A stretch of 64,000 bases of DNA from contig JAUXQH010000118.1 of NCBI GenBank assembly GCA_030685065.1, positions 1 through 64,000 of the forward strand, written 5' to 3'. Positions 1-9,518 of the stretch are shown piece by piece (position 1 is the first letter of the stretch; the number at the start of each line of letters is the position of its first letter). This stretch comes from Pseudomonadota bacterium. GTDB lineage: Bacteria > Myxococcota_A > UBA796 > SXON01. The notes beneath the pieces are model-generated. The model was not told the origin of the DNA. It was given only the letters and a program-made list of their open reading frames with translations, and made no database searches. The translations under genes and the position numbers were made by a program.

Positions 1-50
1 GGGGGGGGGGGGGGCGGGGGGGGGGGGCGGGGGGGGGGGGGGGGGCGGGT
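1..50. other. Poly-G low-complexity edge
   Basis: The first 50 bases are almost pure G with a few C interruptions. No gene or motif is visible. This could be a true homopolymer tract or an assembly or sequencing artefact at a contig edge; the sequence alone cannot decide. Confidence 0.8.
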
Positions 51-266
51 GGGGTCTGGCCTCATTACTTATCATTTGGGCTGAAATTTGCGGCGTTTGT
101 CCGTTATCGCCGGCGGGGAGGGGTCTGGCCTCATCACTTATCATTTGGGCGGGAATTCGCGGCGTTTGTTCGTGGTCGCGCCAAGTGGTAAGTCGTAAGG
201 TCAGACCCCATCGCGATAAAATCGGCGTTCGCCTGTTCCAAGTGATAAGTCGTAAGGTCAGACCCC
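51..266. repeat. Short repeat family: two direct copies facing two inverted copies
   Basis: A 50-base unit beginning ggggtctggcctcat lies at 51-100 and, with few differences, at 120-169. Two shorter copies in inverse orientation, each ending aggtcagacccc, lie at 181-209 and 238-266. The shared core pairs ggggtctg(a/g)cc with its reverse complement, so a left and a right copy could form a hairpin. The layout resembles mobile REP-like elements, but no transposase is in view. The last copy supplies the stop codon of the neighbouring minus-strand gene. Confidence 0.8.
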
Positions 267-1400
267 CTCGAACCACGCCGCCCCAAGCGTAGCCGCCTCC
301 TCCACGAGGTACGCGTTCCCCGTCCGTCGTCCCAGCGCCCGCATCGCCCGCGCCCGCCACGGCCCGTCGGGCGCGAGCTCGGTCAAGGCGAGCTCGAGAT
401 CCGCGCTCCCGCCCAGCTCCGCCGTGAGCACCCGCACCCGGCCGCGTGCGAGCGGCGCCTCCCCGAGGCGATCGAGCGCGTGGAGCAGGTCATCGGGATC
501 CCCCTTCACCACGGCGCGGCACGCGCGGAGGTCCGCCTCGAGGAGCGGCATGCCCCGCTCGATCGCGTAGGCGATGGCGCGGTCGATGCCGGGGGCGACC
601 AGGGTCTCTCCCGCGACCGCGCGCGCCCGCGCGGCCCAGGCCTCGGCGCGGAACACGCCCGCCCGGCGCCCCGCCCGTGTCCAACAGGCCAGTGCCCGGT
701 CGAAGCGCTCGATGGCGCGCTCGCAGTACTTCCGGGCGCCGCCCGTGTCGGACCCCTCGAAAAAGGCCGCGCGGAGCAGATCGATCTCCCCGAGCTCCGA
801 CCACGCCGCGCCCGCGGGCCCGGACGCCTGGGCGTGGGGCTCCAGCTCGGCCGCGAGCGCGAGCCACGCCTGTTCGGCGGCGCTCACGAGCCCGTCCAGC
901 CGATCCACCTGGGCGGCGCGGAAGCGTCGGGAGAGCTCGCTCCCCGGGAGCGCGAGGGCGGCGAGGCGATCCAGGTGCGCGCGCGCAACCTCGACCTCTC
1001 CGCGCGTCAGGCACAGGCCCACGAGCGTGTCGAGCGCCAGGGTGGTGCCGACGGGGTCTCCCCCCGGGGCGGCCGACGCCCGCAAGAGCGCGGCGGAGGC
1101 GATGTCGTACGCGGCGTCGATCTGACCGGCGTCGAGCAGCACCGCTGCCAGCTGCGCGCTGTCCGAGGCCTCGTCGCGCCCGCCCTCGCGCGCCAGGAGG
1201 AGCATCTTCGCGGCCGCGGCAGGCTGATCATCGCGGCGATACGCGTCCGCGGCGAGCGCGGCTGCGTCCCGCTGTTCGCGACGATCCATCACCCGGCGGG
1301 CGCGCTCGGCCAGCGCGGCGTACCGCGGCCCCGCCTCTTCCCACCGCCCCTGGCCGGCCGACTTCTCGGCCTCGCGCCACTCGCGCTTCGACATCGGCAC
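258..1400 (-). CDS. TPR-like helical repeat protein, unknown function
   Basis: A 380-residue protein made almost wholly of short Ala/Leu/Arg-rich helices, including repeated segments of the type LAxxYRRDDQPAAAAKML and ALLRASAAPGG. This is the look of a tetratricopeptide-like scaffold, although no single canonical TPR is clean. There is no signal peptide or transmembrane segment, so it is probably cytoplasmic. An alternative start two codons downstream (Met-Ser-Lys-Arg) is equally plausible. The final codons and the TGA stop lie inside the short repeat ending at 266, so the natural C-terminus may have been altered by repeat insertion. It stands alone on the minus strand, divergent from the phosphorylase-like gene. 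Partner and role are not visible. Confidence 0.7.
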   Translation of the reverse strand: MPMSKREWREAEKSAGQGRWEEAGPRYAALAERARRVMDRREQRDAAALAADAYRRDDQPAAAAKMLLLAREGGRDEASDSAQLAAVLLDAGQIDAAYDIASAALLRASAAPGGDPVGTTLALDTLVGLCLTRGEVEVARAHLDRLAALALPGSELSRRFRAAQVDRLDGLVSAAEQAWLALAAELEPHAQASGPAGAAWSELGEIDLLRAAFFEGSDTGGARKYCERAIERFDRALACWTRAGRRAGVFRAEAWAARARAVAGETLVAPGIDRAIAYAIERGMPLLEADLRACRAVVKGDPDDLLHALDRLGEAPLARGRVRVLTAELGGSADLELALTELAPDGPWRARAMRALGRRTGNAYLVEEAATLGAAWFEGV

Positions 1401-1477
1401 CTCGCGGCGTGCCCTATCTTGCTACGTCGGACGACGATGACCCCACGCCGCCCCCTCGTGCCCCGCGCCGCCCCCTC

Positions 1478-2053
1478 GTGATCCGCGTCGTGTCCGCCGT
1501 GGACGAGGAGCGGTGTGGCCTCGACGGCGTGTCGCTCGGCGTGGGGATGCTCGTGGCGGGCATCGCCACCGCGCGCCTCCTCGCGTCGGAGCGTCCCGAT
1601 GCGGTGATCTTCGTCGGGACCGCGGGCGCGTACCCTGGCGGCCCTCCGGTGGGCTCCGTCGTGACGGCGAGGAAGTTCGGCGTCGTCTCCGGCACCGCCA
1701 CCCTCGGGCTCGGCTACGTCCCGCGCGCCCCCGAGCCGCTCCCTGCCGATCCCGACCTCCTGGGCGCGCTCGGCCTCCCGCTGGTGGACGTGGCCTGCCT
1801 CGTCGCCATCACCACCGATCCGGCGCTCGCCGCGCGCATCGGGGCCTCCTGGCAGGTCGAGCACATGGAGGCCTACGGCGTCGCCGCCGCCTGCGCCGCC
1901 GCCGGCACCTCGACCGGACGAATCGCGTTCGCGGCCGTGCTCGGCATCACCAACGTCGTGGGGCCCTCCGCGCACGCGGAGTGGCGCGCCAACCGGGAAG
2001 CCTGTCAGGCCGCCGCGGCGGGCGCGGTGGCGCGGCTGGTCGCCGGGCGATAG
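1478..2053 (+). CDS. Nucleoside phosphorylase superfamily protein (MqnB / MTA-SAH nucleosidase-like)
   Basis: A protein of about 191 residues with the phosphorylase-fold landmarks: a glycine-rich loop VIFVGTAGAYPGG, a VEHMEAYGVA segment at the usual substrate-ribose glutamate motif, and GITNVVGPSAHAEW near the C-terminus. These fit the family containing futalosine hydrolase (MqnB) and MTA/SAH nucleosidase, which cleave the N-glycosidic bond of nucleosides. It is shorter than most members, and no other menaquinone gene is nearby, so the substrate is open. I chose GTG at 1478 because homologous residues begin there. Upstream, a 20-base unit ending ccccctcgtg is duplicated in tandem (1441-1480), so an earlier start in the repeat cannot be excluded. 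Confidence 0.65.
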   Translation: MIRVVSAVDEERCGLDGVSLGVGMLVAGIATARLLASERPDAVIFVGTAGAYPGGPPVGSVVTARKFGVVSGTATLGLGYVPRAPEPLPADPDLLGALGLPLVDVACLVAITTDPALAARIGASWQVEHMEAYGVAAACAAAGTSTGRIAFAAVLGITNVVGPSAHAEWRANREACQAAAAGAVARLVAGR

Positions 2054-2072
2054 TCGCGGGCTCCGCTTGGAG

Positions 2073-2612
2073 ATGCCCGTGGCAGAGAACGCCGTGATCC
2101 CGCGCCAGCACGTTCACCAGTTGTCCGAAGCGTGCGCCACGCTCGGTGCGAGCTTCCAGCCCGTCGCGAAGCGGCTGCTCGAGGACCAGTCGCGCCTGCT
2201 GCGCTTCTTCAAGGGCAACCTCCCGCAGATGGATGGCCAGGCAGGTGAGGTGTCGCTCTACCTGCTCGCCGTCATCGTGCGGATCTTCGACCAGTGCGGC
2301 GGCAAGCTCGGGCGCGTCGGCGCCGCCGAGATTGATCTCGCCACGAAGAAGATCGCGGGCGCCACCCGTGACCTCCTCCCGTGGGACGGCGGCTTCGCCG
2401 ACCGCGTGCGCGGCATCGCCGGCCGCGCCCAGCCCCACATCCTCGACGAGGCCCTCAACGCGCTGTTCGAGCGCGAAGAGAAGAAGGAGGCCGAGGTCGA
2501 TCTGGACTTCGAGCAGGCCGGCCGCGTCTTCTTGATGTTGTGGGCCGCCACCGAGGCGCTCGACGCCGCGTGGCGCGCACCCGCGTCCCCGGATTGGGCA
2601 CAGGCCGAATAG
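2073..2612 (+). CDS. Conserved-looking helical protein, unknown function
   Basis: A protein of about 179 residues, soluble, mostly helical, with no signal peptide. It has an acidic EREEKKEAEVDLDFEQ segment near residues 130-145 and ends with a Trp-rich, Ala-rich tail. I do not recognise a family. ATG at 2073 is preferred over the in-frame TTG at 2067. It sits 20 bases before the Rieske gene on the same strand, and a further small gene overlaps the Rieske stop, so the three probably form one transcript. A role with the Rieske protein is only a context guess. Confidence 0.65.
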   Translation: MPVAENAVIPRQHVHQLSEACATLGASFQPVAKRLLEDQSRLLRFFKGNLPQMDGQAGEVSLYLLAVIVRIFDQCGGKLGRVGAAEIDLATKKIAGATRDLLPWDGGFADRVRGIAGRAQPHILDEALNALFEREEKKEAEVDLDFEQAGRVFLMLWAATEALDAAWRAPASPDWAQAE

Positions 2613-2632
2613 GCTCGGGGGCGGAGGCCGAC

Positions 2633-3184
2633 ATGGGCTTGCGGGATCGACTGAAGCAGACGGCGAAGACCCTCCTGGGCCTCCCCGAGCCCGCGGCTCG
2701 GCCGGCGCCCTCGGTTGCCGCGCCTCCGACGTCGGTGGCGCCGCCCGCATCACAGCCCCGATCCGCCCCGCCCGCTGCGTCCGCTACCGTGCTCCCCTCC
2801 GCCCCCACGGCGGATGGCTACCGCGCCGTCGCGTTCGCCCACCAGGTGACCGAGAAGAAGGCCGGCACCTTCCCGCTCGAGGGCGCGCCGATCGTCGCGG
2901 TGTTCCGCCACGCCGGCCAGCTCTGGGTCATCGACAACGCGTGCGCCCACGAGGACGGCCCGGTCGGCGAGGGCGACGTCGAGGGCAAGTGCGTGCGCTG
3001 CCCCTACCACGACTGGGAATACGACTTCACGACCGGGGCCTGCCGCACCGATCCCGAGCGATCCCTGGCCACCTTCTCGGTCCGCGAGCGCGACGGTGTC
3101 ATCTGGGTGGGGCCCCGCCTCACCGAGGGCACCAAGGCGCGCGGCGGGGACCACAACGACGGGCTGGAGACCATCACGCGATGA
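2633..3184 (+). CDS. Rieske [2Fe-2S] domain protein with Pro/Ala-rich N-terminal linker
   Basis: 183 residues. A basic N-terminal helix (residues 1-17) is followed by an Ala/Pro-rich linker to about residue 58 and then a Rieske fold. The cluster ligands are clear: C104-x-H106 and C123-x2-H126 (CPYH), as in the ferredoxin-like Rieske proteins of dioxygenase and nitrite reductase small-subunit type. There is no TAT or Sec signal, so it should act in the cytoplasm as an electron carrier or cluster domain. No oxygenase alpha subunit lies nearby, so its redox partner is unknown. ATG at 2633 was chosen because an in-frame upstream extension would only overlap the previous gene. The downstream gene starts inside the stop codon (ATGA). 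Confidence 0.85.
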   Translation: MGLRDRLKQTAKTLLGLPEPAARPAPSVAAPPTSVAPPASQPRSAPPAASATVLPSAPTADGYRAVAFAHQVTEKKAGTFPLEGAPIVAVFRHAGQLWVIDNACAHEDGPVGEGDVEGKCVRCPYHDWEYDFTTGACRTDPERSLATFSVRERDGVIWVGPRLTEGTKARGGDHNDGLETITR

Positions 3185-3528
3185 GCAAGACCATCGAGGG
3201 CGCCCTGCGCAAGGGCATCACGTTCGAGGAGCTCCTCACGAGCCTGGCGGGCCTCTCTGCCGGCGGAAAGAGGCTCCACCTGCAGGCCGAGGCGCGCACG
3301 GTCCCCTACCTGCGCCACACCGTCGTGAGCTGGGTCGATGGCCCCCCCACGTCCACCGTCAGCTTCGTCTTCTCCGGGGCCGACCCGCACGGGGACGCGT
3401 GGCGCCGCTTCACGCTCTCCCGCAAGGATGACGGCCACTACGAGCTCGCCTGCTTCCCTACGCCCTTCCACAACGGCGTCGATCCGCTGTCCCCGGGCAT
3501 CCCGCCGAGCTCCAGCCGCCGGGTCTGA
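3181..3528 (+). CDS. Small protein coupled to the Rieske gene, unknown function
   Basis: 115 residues, soluble, without recognised domains. The ATG overlaps the TGA of the Rieske gene, a classic translational-coupling arrangement, so the two products are probably made in fixed proportion. The central segment is beta-rich (VSWVDGPPTSTVSFVF) and contains SGADPHGDAWRRF. The C-terminus is a Pro/Ser-rich tail. Function is unknown; a partner role with the Rieske protein is an inference from overlap only. Confidence 0.7.
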   Translation: MSKTIEGALRKGITFEELLTSLAGLSAGGKRLHLQAEARTVPYLRHTVVSWVDGPPTSTVSFVFSGADPHGDAWRRFTLSRKDDGHYELACFPTPFHNGVDPLSPGIPPSSSRRV

Positions 3529-3543
3529 GAGCCGGGCCCCCGG

Positions 3544-5421
3544 TCACTCCCCGACCGTGCCGCCGGTCCACTGCCGCTCCACCCAGAGCGGCGCGCTGAT
3601 CGCCCATGCGGGCTCGTTCGCCCAGGGCGTGGCTCGCTCGCCGTACGCGATGACGACCACCCACGTGGTGCCCGCCGGCACGGCCCACTTCCACCGGCCG
3701 GCGCCCGCGACCGCGTGCCGAACGCTCCCCGCCGAGGTCACCACGTCGACCGCGTGCATGCGCATCCAGCCGGGCGCGTCGAGCGACACGTCGATTCCCC
3801 AGGCGCCGCGCTCCCGCCCGCGCGAGGTCACTCCCAGCCGGGGCCCCGTGCCGGCGGTGGTCCGCCCGTCCACGATCCCGGCCTCGTAGGCGGGCACGTT
3901 GCGGTCGTTGTCGACGCCGATCCAGGTGCGAGGGCCGAGCGGCGTCAGATCGACCCACGCGTCGAGCAGCGCGAGGTAGCCGGGGATGTCCTCGGGCGAG
4001 TCCACCCAGTAGGCGTCGGGTCGGGGGTCCCAGTCGTACGGCTGCGCCTCGGTCAGCGCGCGCTCCACCCACGCCGCGTTCACGACGGTCAGCCGCGCCG
4101 TCGCCGCGCCGCCTTCGGTCGCCGCCAACAGATCGAGCGCGCCCAGGCCCGCCCACGCCACGGCCCCGTGCGCCGGCTTCTTCGCGTTCACGCTCCACGG
4201 CCACGACCACACCTCTCGCGACGCGCGCGATCCGGCGACAGCGAGGATGTCGTCGTGCGCGTCGATCGAGACGGTGGGCACCTCGTCGTCGGCGAGCAGC
4301 ACGGCGAACCCGACGCCCTCCGCGGCGAGGGTGGCGGCGGCCTCCTCCGGTGGCAGGCTGGAAGAAGGGTCGGGCGCGACCAGCATCGACGGCGCCGCCA
4401 ACACCGTGTTCTCCGCGTTCCACTCGCGATGCAAGGTCACGGCGGCCTCGGTGTCCTCACCGGTCCACGGCAGCTCGACCGCGGTGTAGGTCGGGCCGGC
4501 CCAGACCCAGAGCGACGCGGGATCCGGGCCGAGCGGCACGCGGCCGCCGCCCCGAGGGAGGTGCCGGGTGGTACGCCCGTCGTACACCGCGGCGACGACA
4601 TCGCCCCCCGCCTCGTCCGCGACGCGCAGCTGGAGCCATCCGCAGCCGAGGAGCGTGGTCCCGTCGTAGCTGCAGCCCTCCCTCTCCCCGAGGAGCGCGG
4701 ATCCTGCCGGAACCCGCCCGACGGCCCTCCCCTCGCTCACCTCGAGCCGCACCCGCGCGGTCCCCTCGGTCTGCGCGAGCACGACATCGGCATCTACGGC
4801 CTCGTCCAGATCGATCCCGTCGGGCCAGAGCCCCTCCCGGGAGAGCGCGGCGCGGGTCACGCCTTCCACGAGCACCGCGCCCCCCTCGCCCCCCGCGACG
4901 CCATCGAGCCCGACGAAGCCCGGGTCGTACGCGCCCCTCTCATCCGACACCGTGGCGCCGGTACGCGTGGCGGTCGGACGGCCCTGGAACACGCCGGTGC
5001 CGACCGCGTCGATGTGGAGCACGTCGTCGTCGGCGCCGAGGCGGTAGGTCACGCCCGGCAGCACCAGCCGGGACTCCCCCGGGTCGTTCTGGGCCTCGAT
5101 CGCGCTGCGATCGCCGTCCGGCACGTACTCCAGCAACAGGTCCAGCCCATCGGGCGGCGCCGCGTCGATGAGCGTGCCGCCGTGTTCCCCGAGCCGCGTC
5201 AGGGCGGCGTAGGTGCCGCGCACGACGTAGCGGGCGTGGGCATTCTCCAGGAGCCAGTCGCCCGTGCGGCCTTCGCCGCCGTACACGAGCTCGTCGCTGC
5301 ACGGGATCTGGCGCGCCCGCACCTCTCCCTCGGCGAGCGAGCGAGGGTCGCACTCGGCGGGCTCGTCCCCGGTCGTGTACCCAGAGTCGACGCACGCCGA
5401 CATCAGGGACAACGCCAGCAA
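3544..5421 (-). CDS. Lipoprotein resembling CehA/McbA-type PHP metallohydrolases, metal ligands degenerate
   Basis: About 625 residues with a lipobox (LMSAC) directly after a short hydrophobic stretch, so an exported lipoprotein. The N-terminal third has the pattern common in CehA/McbA-like proteins (DWLLENAHARYVVR followed by GGTLIDAAPPDG). The C-terminal third has the WPW, HGAV and late GIVDGRTTAGTGPRL segments of their PHP part. The sites where the family usually has TDHN and SDSH read LADDE and GVDND, so the metal centre looks lost. The start is uncertain: TTG at 5421 gives the signal sequence but no basic n-region; an ATG at 5532 exists but overlaps the upstream gene by over 100 bases. 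It lies six bases after that gene, so probably one operon. The family assignment is an inference from pattern, not a search. Confidence 0.55.
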   Translation of the reverse strand: MLALSLMSACVDSGYTTGDEPAECDPRSLAEGEVRARQIPCSDELVYGGEGRTGDWLLENAHARYVVRGTYAALTRLGEHGGTLIDAAPPDGLDLLLEYVPDGDRSAIEAQNDPGESRLVLPGVTYRLGADDDVLHIDAVGTGVFQGRPTATRTGATVSDERGAYDPGFVGLDGVAGGEGGAVLVEGVTRAALSREGLWPDGIDLDEAVDADVVLAQTEGTARVRLEVSEGRAVGRVPAGSALLGEREGCSYDGTTLLGCGWLQLRVADEAGGDVVAAVYDGRTTRHLPRGGGRVPLGPDPASLWVWAGPTYTAVELPWTGEDTEAAVTLHREWNAENTVLAAPSMLVAPDPSSSLPPEEAAATLAAEGVGFAVLLADDEVPTVSIDAHDDILAVAGSRASREVWSWPWSVNAKKPAHGAVAWAGLGALDLLAATEGGAATARLTVVNAAWVERALTEAQPYDWDPRPDAYWVDSPEDIPGYLALLDAWVDLTPLGPRTWIGVDNDRNVPAYEAGIVDGRTTAGTGPRLGVTSRGRERGAWGIDVSLDAPGWMRMHAVDVVTSAGSVRHAVAGAGRWKWAVPAGTTWVVVIAYGERATPWANEPAWAISAPLWVERQWTGGTVGE

Positions 5422-5426
5422 AACAG

Positions 5427-6194
5427 CTATTCGGCGCTCGCCGCGAGGCTGCCGTTGAAGCGGAGGGAGGTCGGCACGACGCGGACCTGCTTCGACCAGC
5501 CTTCCGGCACGTCGCCCATCGTGTACACCCACACCCGCTTGTCACCCGGCTTGAGCGGCTTGGTGTACTCCTCGGGGAGCGACATGCCGCCGGGGCCGGT
5601 CGTCCCGGCGAGCGGGTAGCTCTTGGCGGCGAGCTTGGTGCCGCTCGCGTCGAGGAGCTGCACCTCGAGGGTGAGGAAGTCGAGCGTCTTGTCGCCCGTG
5701 TTCGTCACCTCGGCGCTGAAGCCCCAGCCGTCCTTCGGGCCCTTCGGGTCCTCGGCCAGGTTGACCTCCTCGATCGTGACCTCGCCGATGACGAGCTTGT
5801 CCTGGTAGCCGGCCACCTGGACGCGGGCGCTGGCCTTCTTGCGCATCGTCGCCTCGGCGGCGGGGTTCTGATCGATGAACGCCTTCCACGCCTCGGGGGT
5901 GTTGGTCGCCTCGGCGGCGACGAAGTGGGCCACGGCCCGCCCCGCTTGGACCTTCGCCGTCTGGCGAGACTTCGGGAACCGCTTGAGCACCGCGTCGTAG
6001 TCGTCGAGCTTGCTGCTCTTGAGCGCGCGCTCGACCAGCATCTGCTCGAGCCGCGTCTCGGCGGTGATCCGGTCGGAGCCCGAAGGATCGGTCCCCAGGT
6101 AGGACTCCCACGCCTCGATGGTGTCCACCTTCTGGGCGTCGCCGAGCGGATCGGCGCAAGCGGCGAGGAGCAAGCAGAGGAGGATGGTGCGCAT
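5427..6194 (-). CDS. Lipoprotein with FxLYD-like C-terminal domain
   Basis: About 255 residues beginning MRTILLCLLLAACADP, a textbook lipoprotein signal with lipobox LAAC. The middle is helical, with charged segments reminiscent of tetratricopeptide-like pairs (WESYLGTDPSGSD, WKAFIDQNPAAEA). The C-terminal 110 residues contain VTNTGDKTLDFLTLEVQLLD, the hallmark of FxLYD-type beta-sandwich domains found on exported bacterial proteins. I preferred the second Met because the lipoprotein signal starts there and an AGAGG motif lies upstream. The gene just downstream is also a lipoprotein with a likely short intercistronic gap, so both are probably co-expressed. Molecular role unknown. Confidence 0.75.
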   Translation of the reverse strand: MRTILLCLLLAACADPLGDAQKVDTIEAWESYLGTDPSGSDRITAETRLEQMLVERALKSSKLDDYDAVLKRFPKSRQTAKVQAGRAVAHFVAAEATNTPEAWKAFIDQNPAAEATMRKKASARVQVAGYQDKLVIGEVTIEEVNLAEDPKGPKDGWGFSAEVTNTGDKTLDFLTLEVQLLDASGTKLAAKSYPLAGTTGPGGMSLPEEYTKPLKPGDKRVWVYTMGDVPEGWSKQVRVVPTSLRFNGSLAASAE

Positions 6195-6263
6195 GGGGGG
6201 ACCTCTGCGGCGCATGCTACCACACCTTCAGGAAGGCGGATTTACACCTGTGCTTGGGTAGAG

Positions 6264-6887
6264 TCAGCCCCCCTCGGACTGCTTCTTCACCCAGGCCACG
6301 GCGTTCGTGAGGCCGTGCTTCGCGATCATGTCCTGCGCGAACCCGGGCACCCACCCCTTGAACCGCACGTCGACCGAGTACTCGAGGCGCGTACGGGGCG
6401 GCTCCGTCGTGAGCGGCGTGACGCGCCAGTAGCCGATCGACTCGTCGAGATCGGACAAACGGCTGTAGTCGAGCGTCCAGGTGAGCCAGCCGGCCGTGGG
6501 GTTGTAGGTGTGCTTGATGAAGTACTCGACGTTCATGCCCATCGGGTCGAGCACGAAGCGGGTGAAGATGGTCGCGCCGTCCTTGCGGTACACCTCGCAG
6601 GCGGCCACGTTGTCGACCCAGGTCGGGTACATTCCGTAGTTGGTAATACGGCTCCAGATGGTTTGGGGCGCCGCCGCGATGTCCATGAACACCACGCCGC
6701 GCCCTCCGTTTCCGCTCTTGACCTGCTTCAGCACCAGCTCGCCCGCGGCCAGCTTGGCGGCTTCGTCCGCGGCGAGCGGCACGGCGGCGGGCGCGCCCTT
6801 GTAGGCGGGGGCGACGCCCTGGTGATCGTGGGGGAGGTTGGCATCGGCCGCGCGCGCGGCGGCGAAGAGGACGAGGGCGGCGAACAT
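6264..6887 (-). CDS. Exported SRPBCC/START-like (polyketide cyclase-type) protein
   Basis: 207 residues with an N-terminal Sec signal (MFAALVLFAAARAADA). The mature part carries the helix-grip pattern of SRPBCC proteins: VVFMDIAAAPQTIWSRITNYGMYPTWV, later YFIKHTYNPTAGWLTWTLD and a final amphipathic helix after VRFKGWVPGFAQDMI. This fold binds hydrophobic ligands; exported members with such a signal are common in Proteobacteria, but the ligand cannot be read from sequence. It is divergent from the thioredoxin-fold lipoprotein at 7015, with about 125 bases between the two starts. Confidence 0.8.
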   Translation of the reverse strand: MFAALVLFAAARAADANLPHDHQGVAPAYKGAPAAVPLAADEAAKLAAGELVLKQVKSGNGGRGVVFMDIAAAPQTIWSRITNYGMYPTWVDNVAACEVYRKDGATIFTRFVLDPMGMNVEYFIKHTYNPTAGWLTWTLDYSRLSDLDESIGYWRVTPLTTEPPRTRLEYSVDVRFKGWVPGFAQDMIAKHGLTNAVAWVKKQSEGG

Positions 6888-7014
6888 CGGTACTCCAGGG
6901 GTGGGACGAGGCGAGAACCCCCGAGGGATCCGGCGCTGTCCGCGCTGTCCAAGCTCTTTCTGATCGGTATTTCGGGAACGTATTCGGATGGGACTTTCAG
7001 ATCAGGAGGGCGCG

Positions 7015-7878
7015 ATGTATCTTCTCGTTCTCTTCGTGAGGTCGGTCGTGCGCCTGCTCCTTTCCGTACTCTTCCCCGTCGTCCTCCTGACCGGTTGCCC
7101 CACGGCTGACAACGTCAAGGACGATCCGCTCGCGGATCTCGACGGCGATGTCGACGGGGACGGCCTCACCAACGGGGAGGAGGCCGATATCGGCTCCGAT
7201 CCCGAGGTCACGGACTCCGACGCGGACGGCTTCGGCGACAAGGAAGAGATCGACGGCGGCTACAGCCCGATCTGGGAGTTCTCGCACCCCTTCGAGGAGG
7301 GCGACTACCTCATCGGCAACTGCCCGGTCCACCCCGACCAGGACATCGCGGGCCCCACCGGCACCGGCTCCTACGACACCAGCTCGTGGGACGCCTACCA
7401 GGAAGGCGACGTGATGGCCAACCTCGTCAATTACGACGCGTTCGACCAGGAAGTGTCGCTCTACACGTTCTGCGGCAACTACACGCTCGTGACGCAGAGC
7501 GCCGAGTGGTGCGGGCCCTGCCAGTCCCTCGCGGCCGTGATGCAGGACGACCAGACCGAGATCCGGGAGACCTACCCCAACTTCAACTACTACGAGCTCC
7601 TGTACCAGGACAACTACGGCGCCGTCCCCGACGCCAGCGTCCTCCGCTCGTGGAAGCGCAATTTCGGCCTCGACGGGATCCCCATCGTCGCGCCCGAGGA
7701 CAACACGTCCGAAGAGATGAACTGGATCAACGCCAGCGGCGGCATCCCGGCCACCCTGCTCATGGCGCCGGACATGACCGTCATCTGGAGCGGGGTCAAC
7801 CACCCCCGCGAGTACTACCTCTCCAACGTGGAGGGCATCGTCACCGCCATCGAGGAGTACGAGGCCTCGCTCGAGTAA
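7015..7878 (+). CDS. Lipoprotein with acidic calcium-type repeats and a thioredoxin-fold WCGPC domain
   Basis: 287 residues. The signal ends at lipobox LLTGC. Next comes an Asp/Gly-rich stretch of thrombospondin type-3 kind (DLDGDVDGDGLTNGEE, then DSDADGFGDKEE), expected to bind calcium. The remainder is a thioredoxin-like domain whose active site reads WCGPC and which has a cis-Pro-like IPATLLM segment. The cysteine pair suggests redox or disulfide work at the cell surface or in the periplasm. An AGGAGG ribosome-binding motif about six bases before ATG 7015 decides the start over an earlier in-frame ATG at 6988. A rho-independent terminator follows. Confidence 0.85.
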   Translation: MYLLVLFVRSVVRLLLSVLFPVVLLTGCPTADNVKDDPLADLDGDVDGDGLTNGEEADIGSDPEVTDSDADGFGDKEEIDGGYSPIWEFSHPFEEGDYLIGNCPVHPDQDIAGPTGTGSYDTSSWDAYQEGDVMANLVNYDAFDQEVSLYTFCGNYTLVTQSAEWCGPCQSLAAVMQDDQTEIRETYPNFNYYELLYQDNYGAVPDASVLRSWKRNFGLDGIPIVAPEDNTSEEMNWINASGGIPATLLMAPDMTVIWSGVNHPREYYLSNVEGIVTAIEEYEASLE

Positions 7879-7898
7879 CGAGCGATCGGCTGCTGGAG

Positions 7899-7933
7899 GG
7901 GCGGGCCTGCGAGGGTCCGCCCTTCTTCGTTTT
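7899..7933 (+). terminator. Rho-independent terminator after the thioredoxin-fold lipoprotein
   Basis: A nine-base-pair stem (gggcgggcc at 7899-7907 with ggtccgccc at 7914-7922, one G-U pair) is followed by a T-rich run ttcttcgtttt. It lies 21 bases after the lipoprotein stop and also faces the end of the convergent fumC gene. Confidence 0.8.
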
Positions 7934-8038
7934 GAGGCACGTCGCTTCGGGTGGAGGCGCCGGATGGGCGACCGACGTGGGGCGCGGTGCCCGGGGGCAG
8001 GGCCCCCGACCGCGCCCCCGCTCACGACGCCGCGCTCG

Positions 8039-9439
<1,401 letters not shown>

Positions 9440-9518
9440 CGTCCCTCCGTGAGCGCACGCTCTCTAATCGGTATCCGGGTCGGATTGCGGGTTAAGGACG
9501 CGTGCTGCGGAGAGAGGG

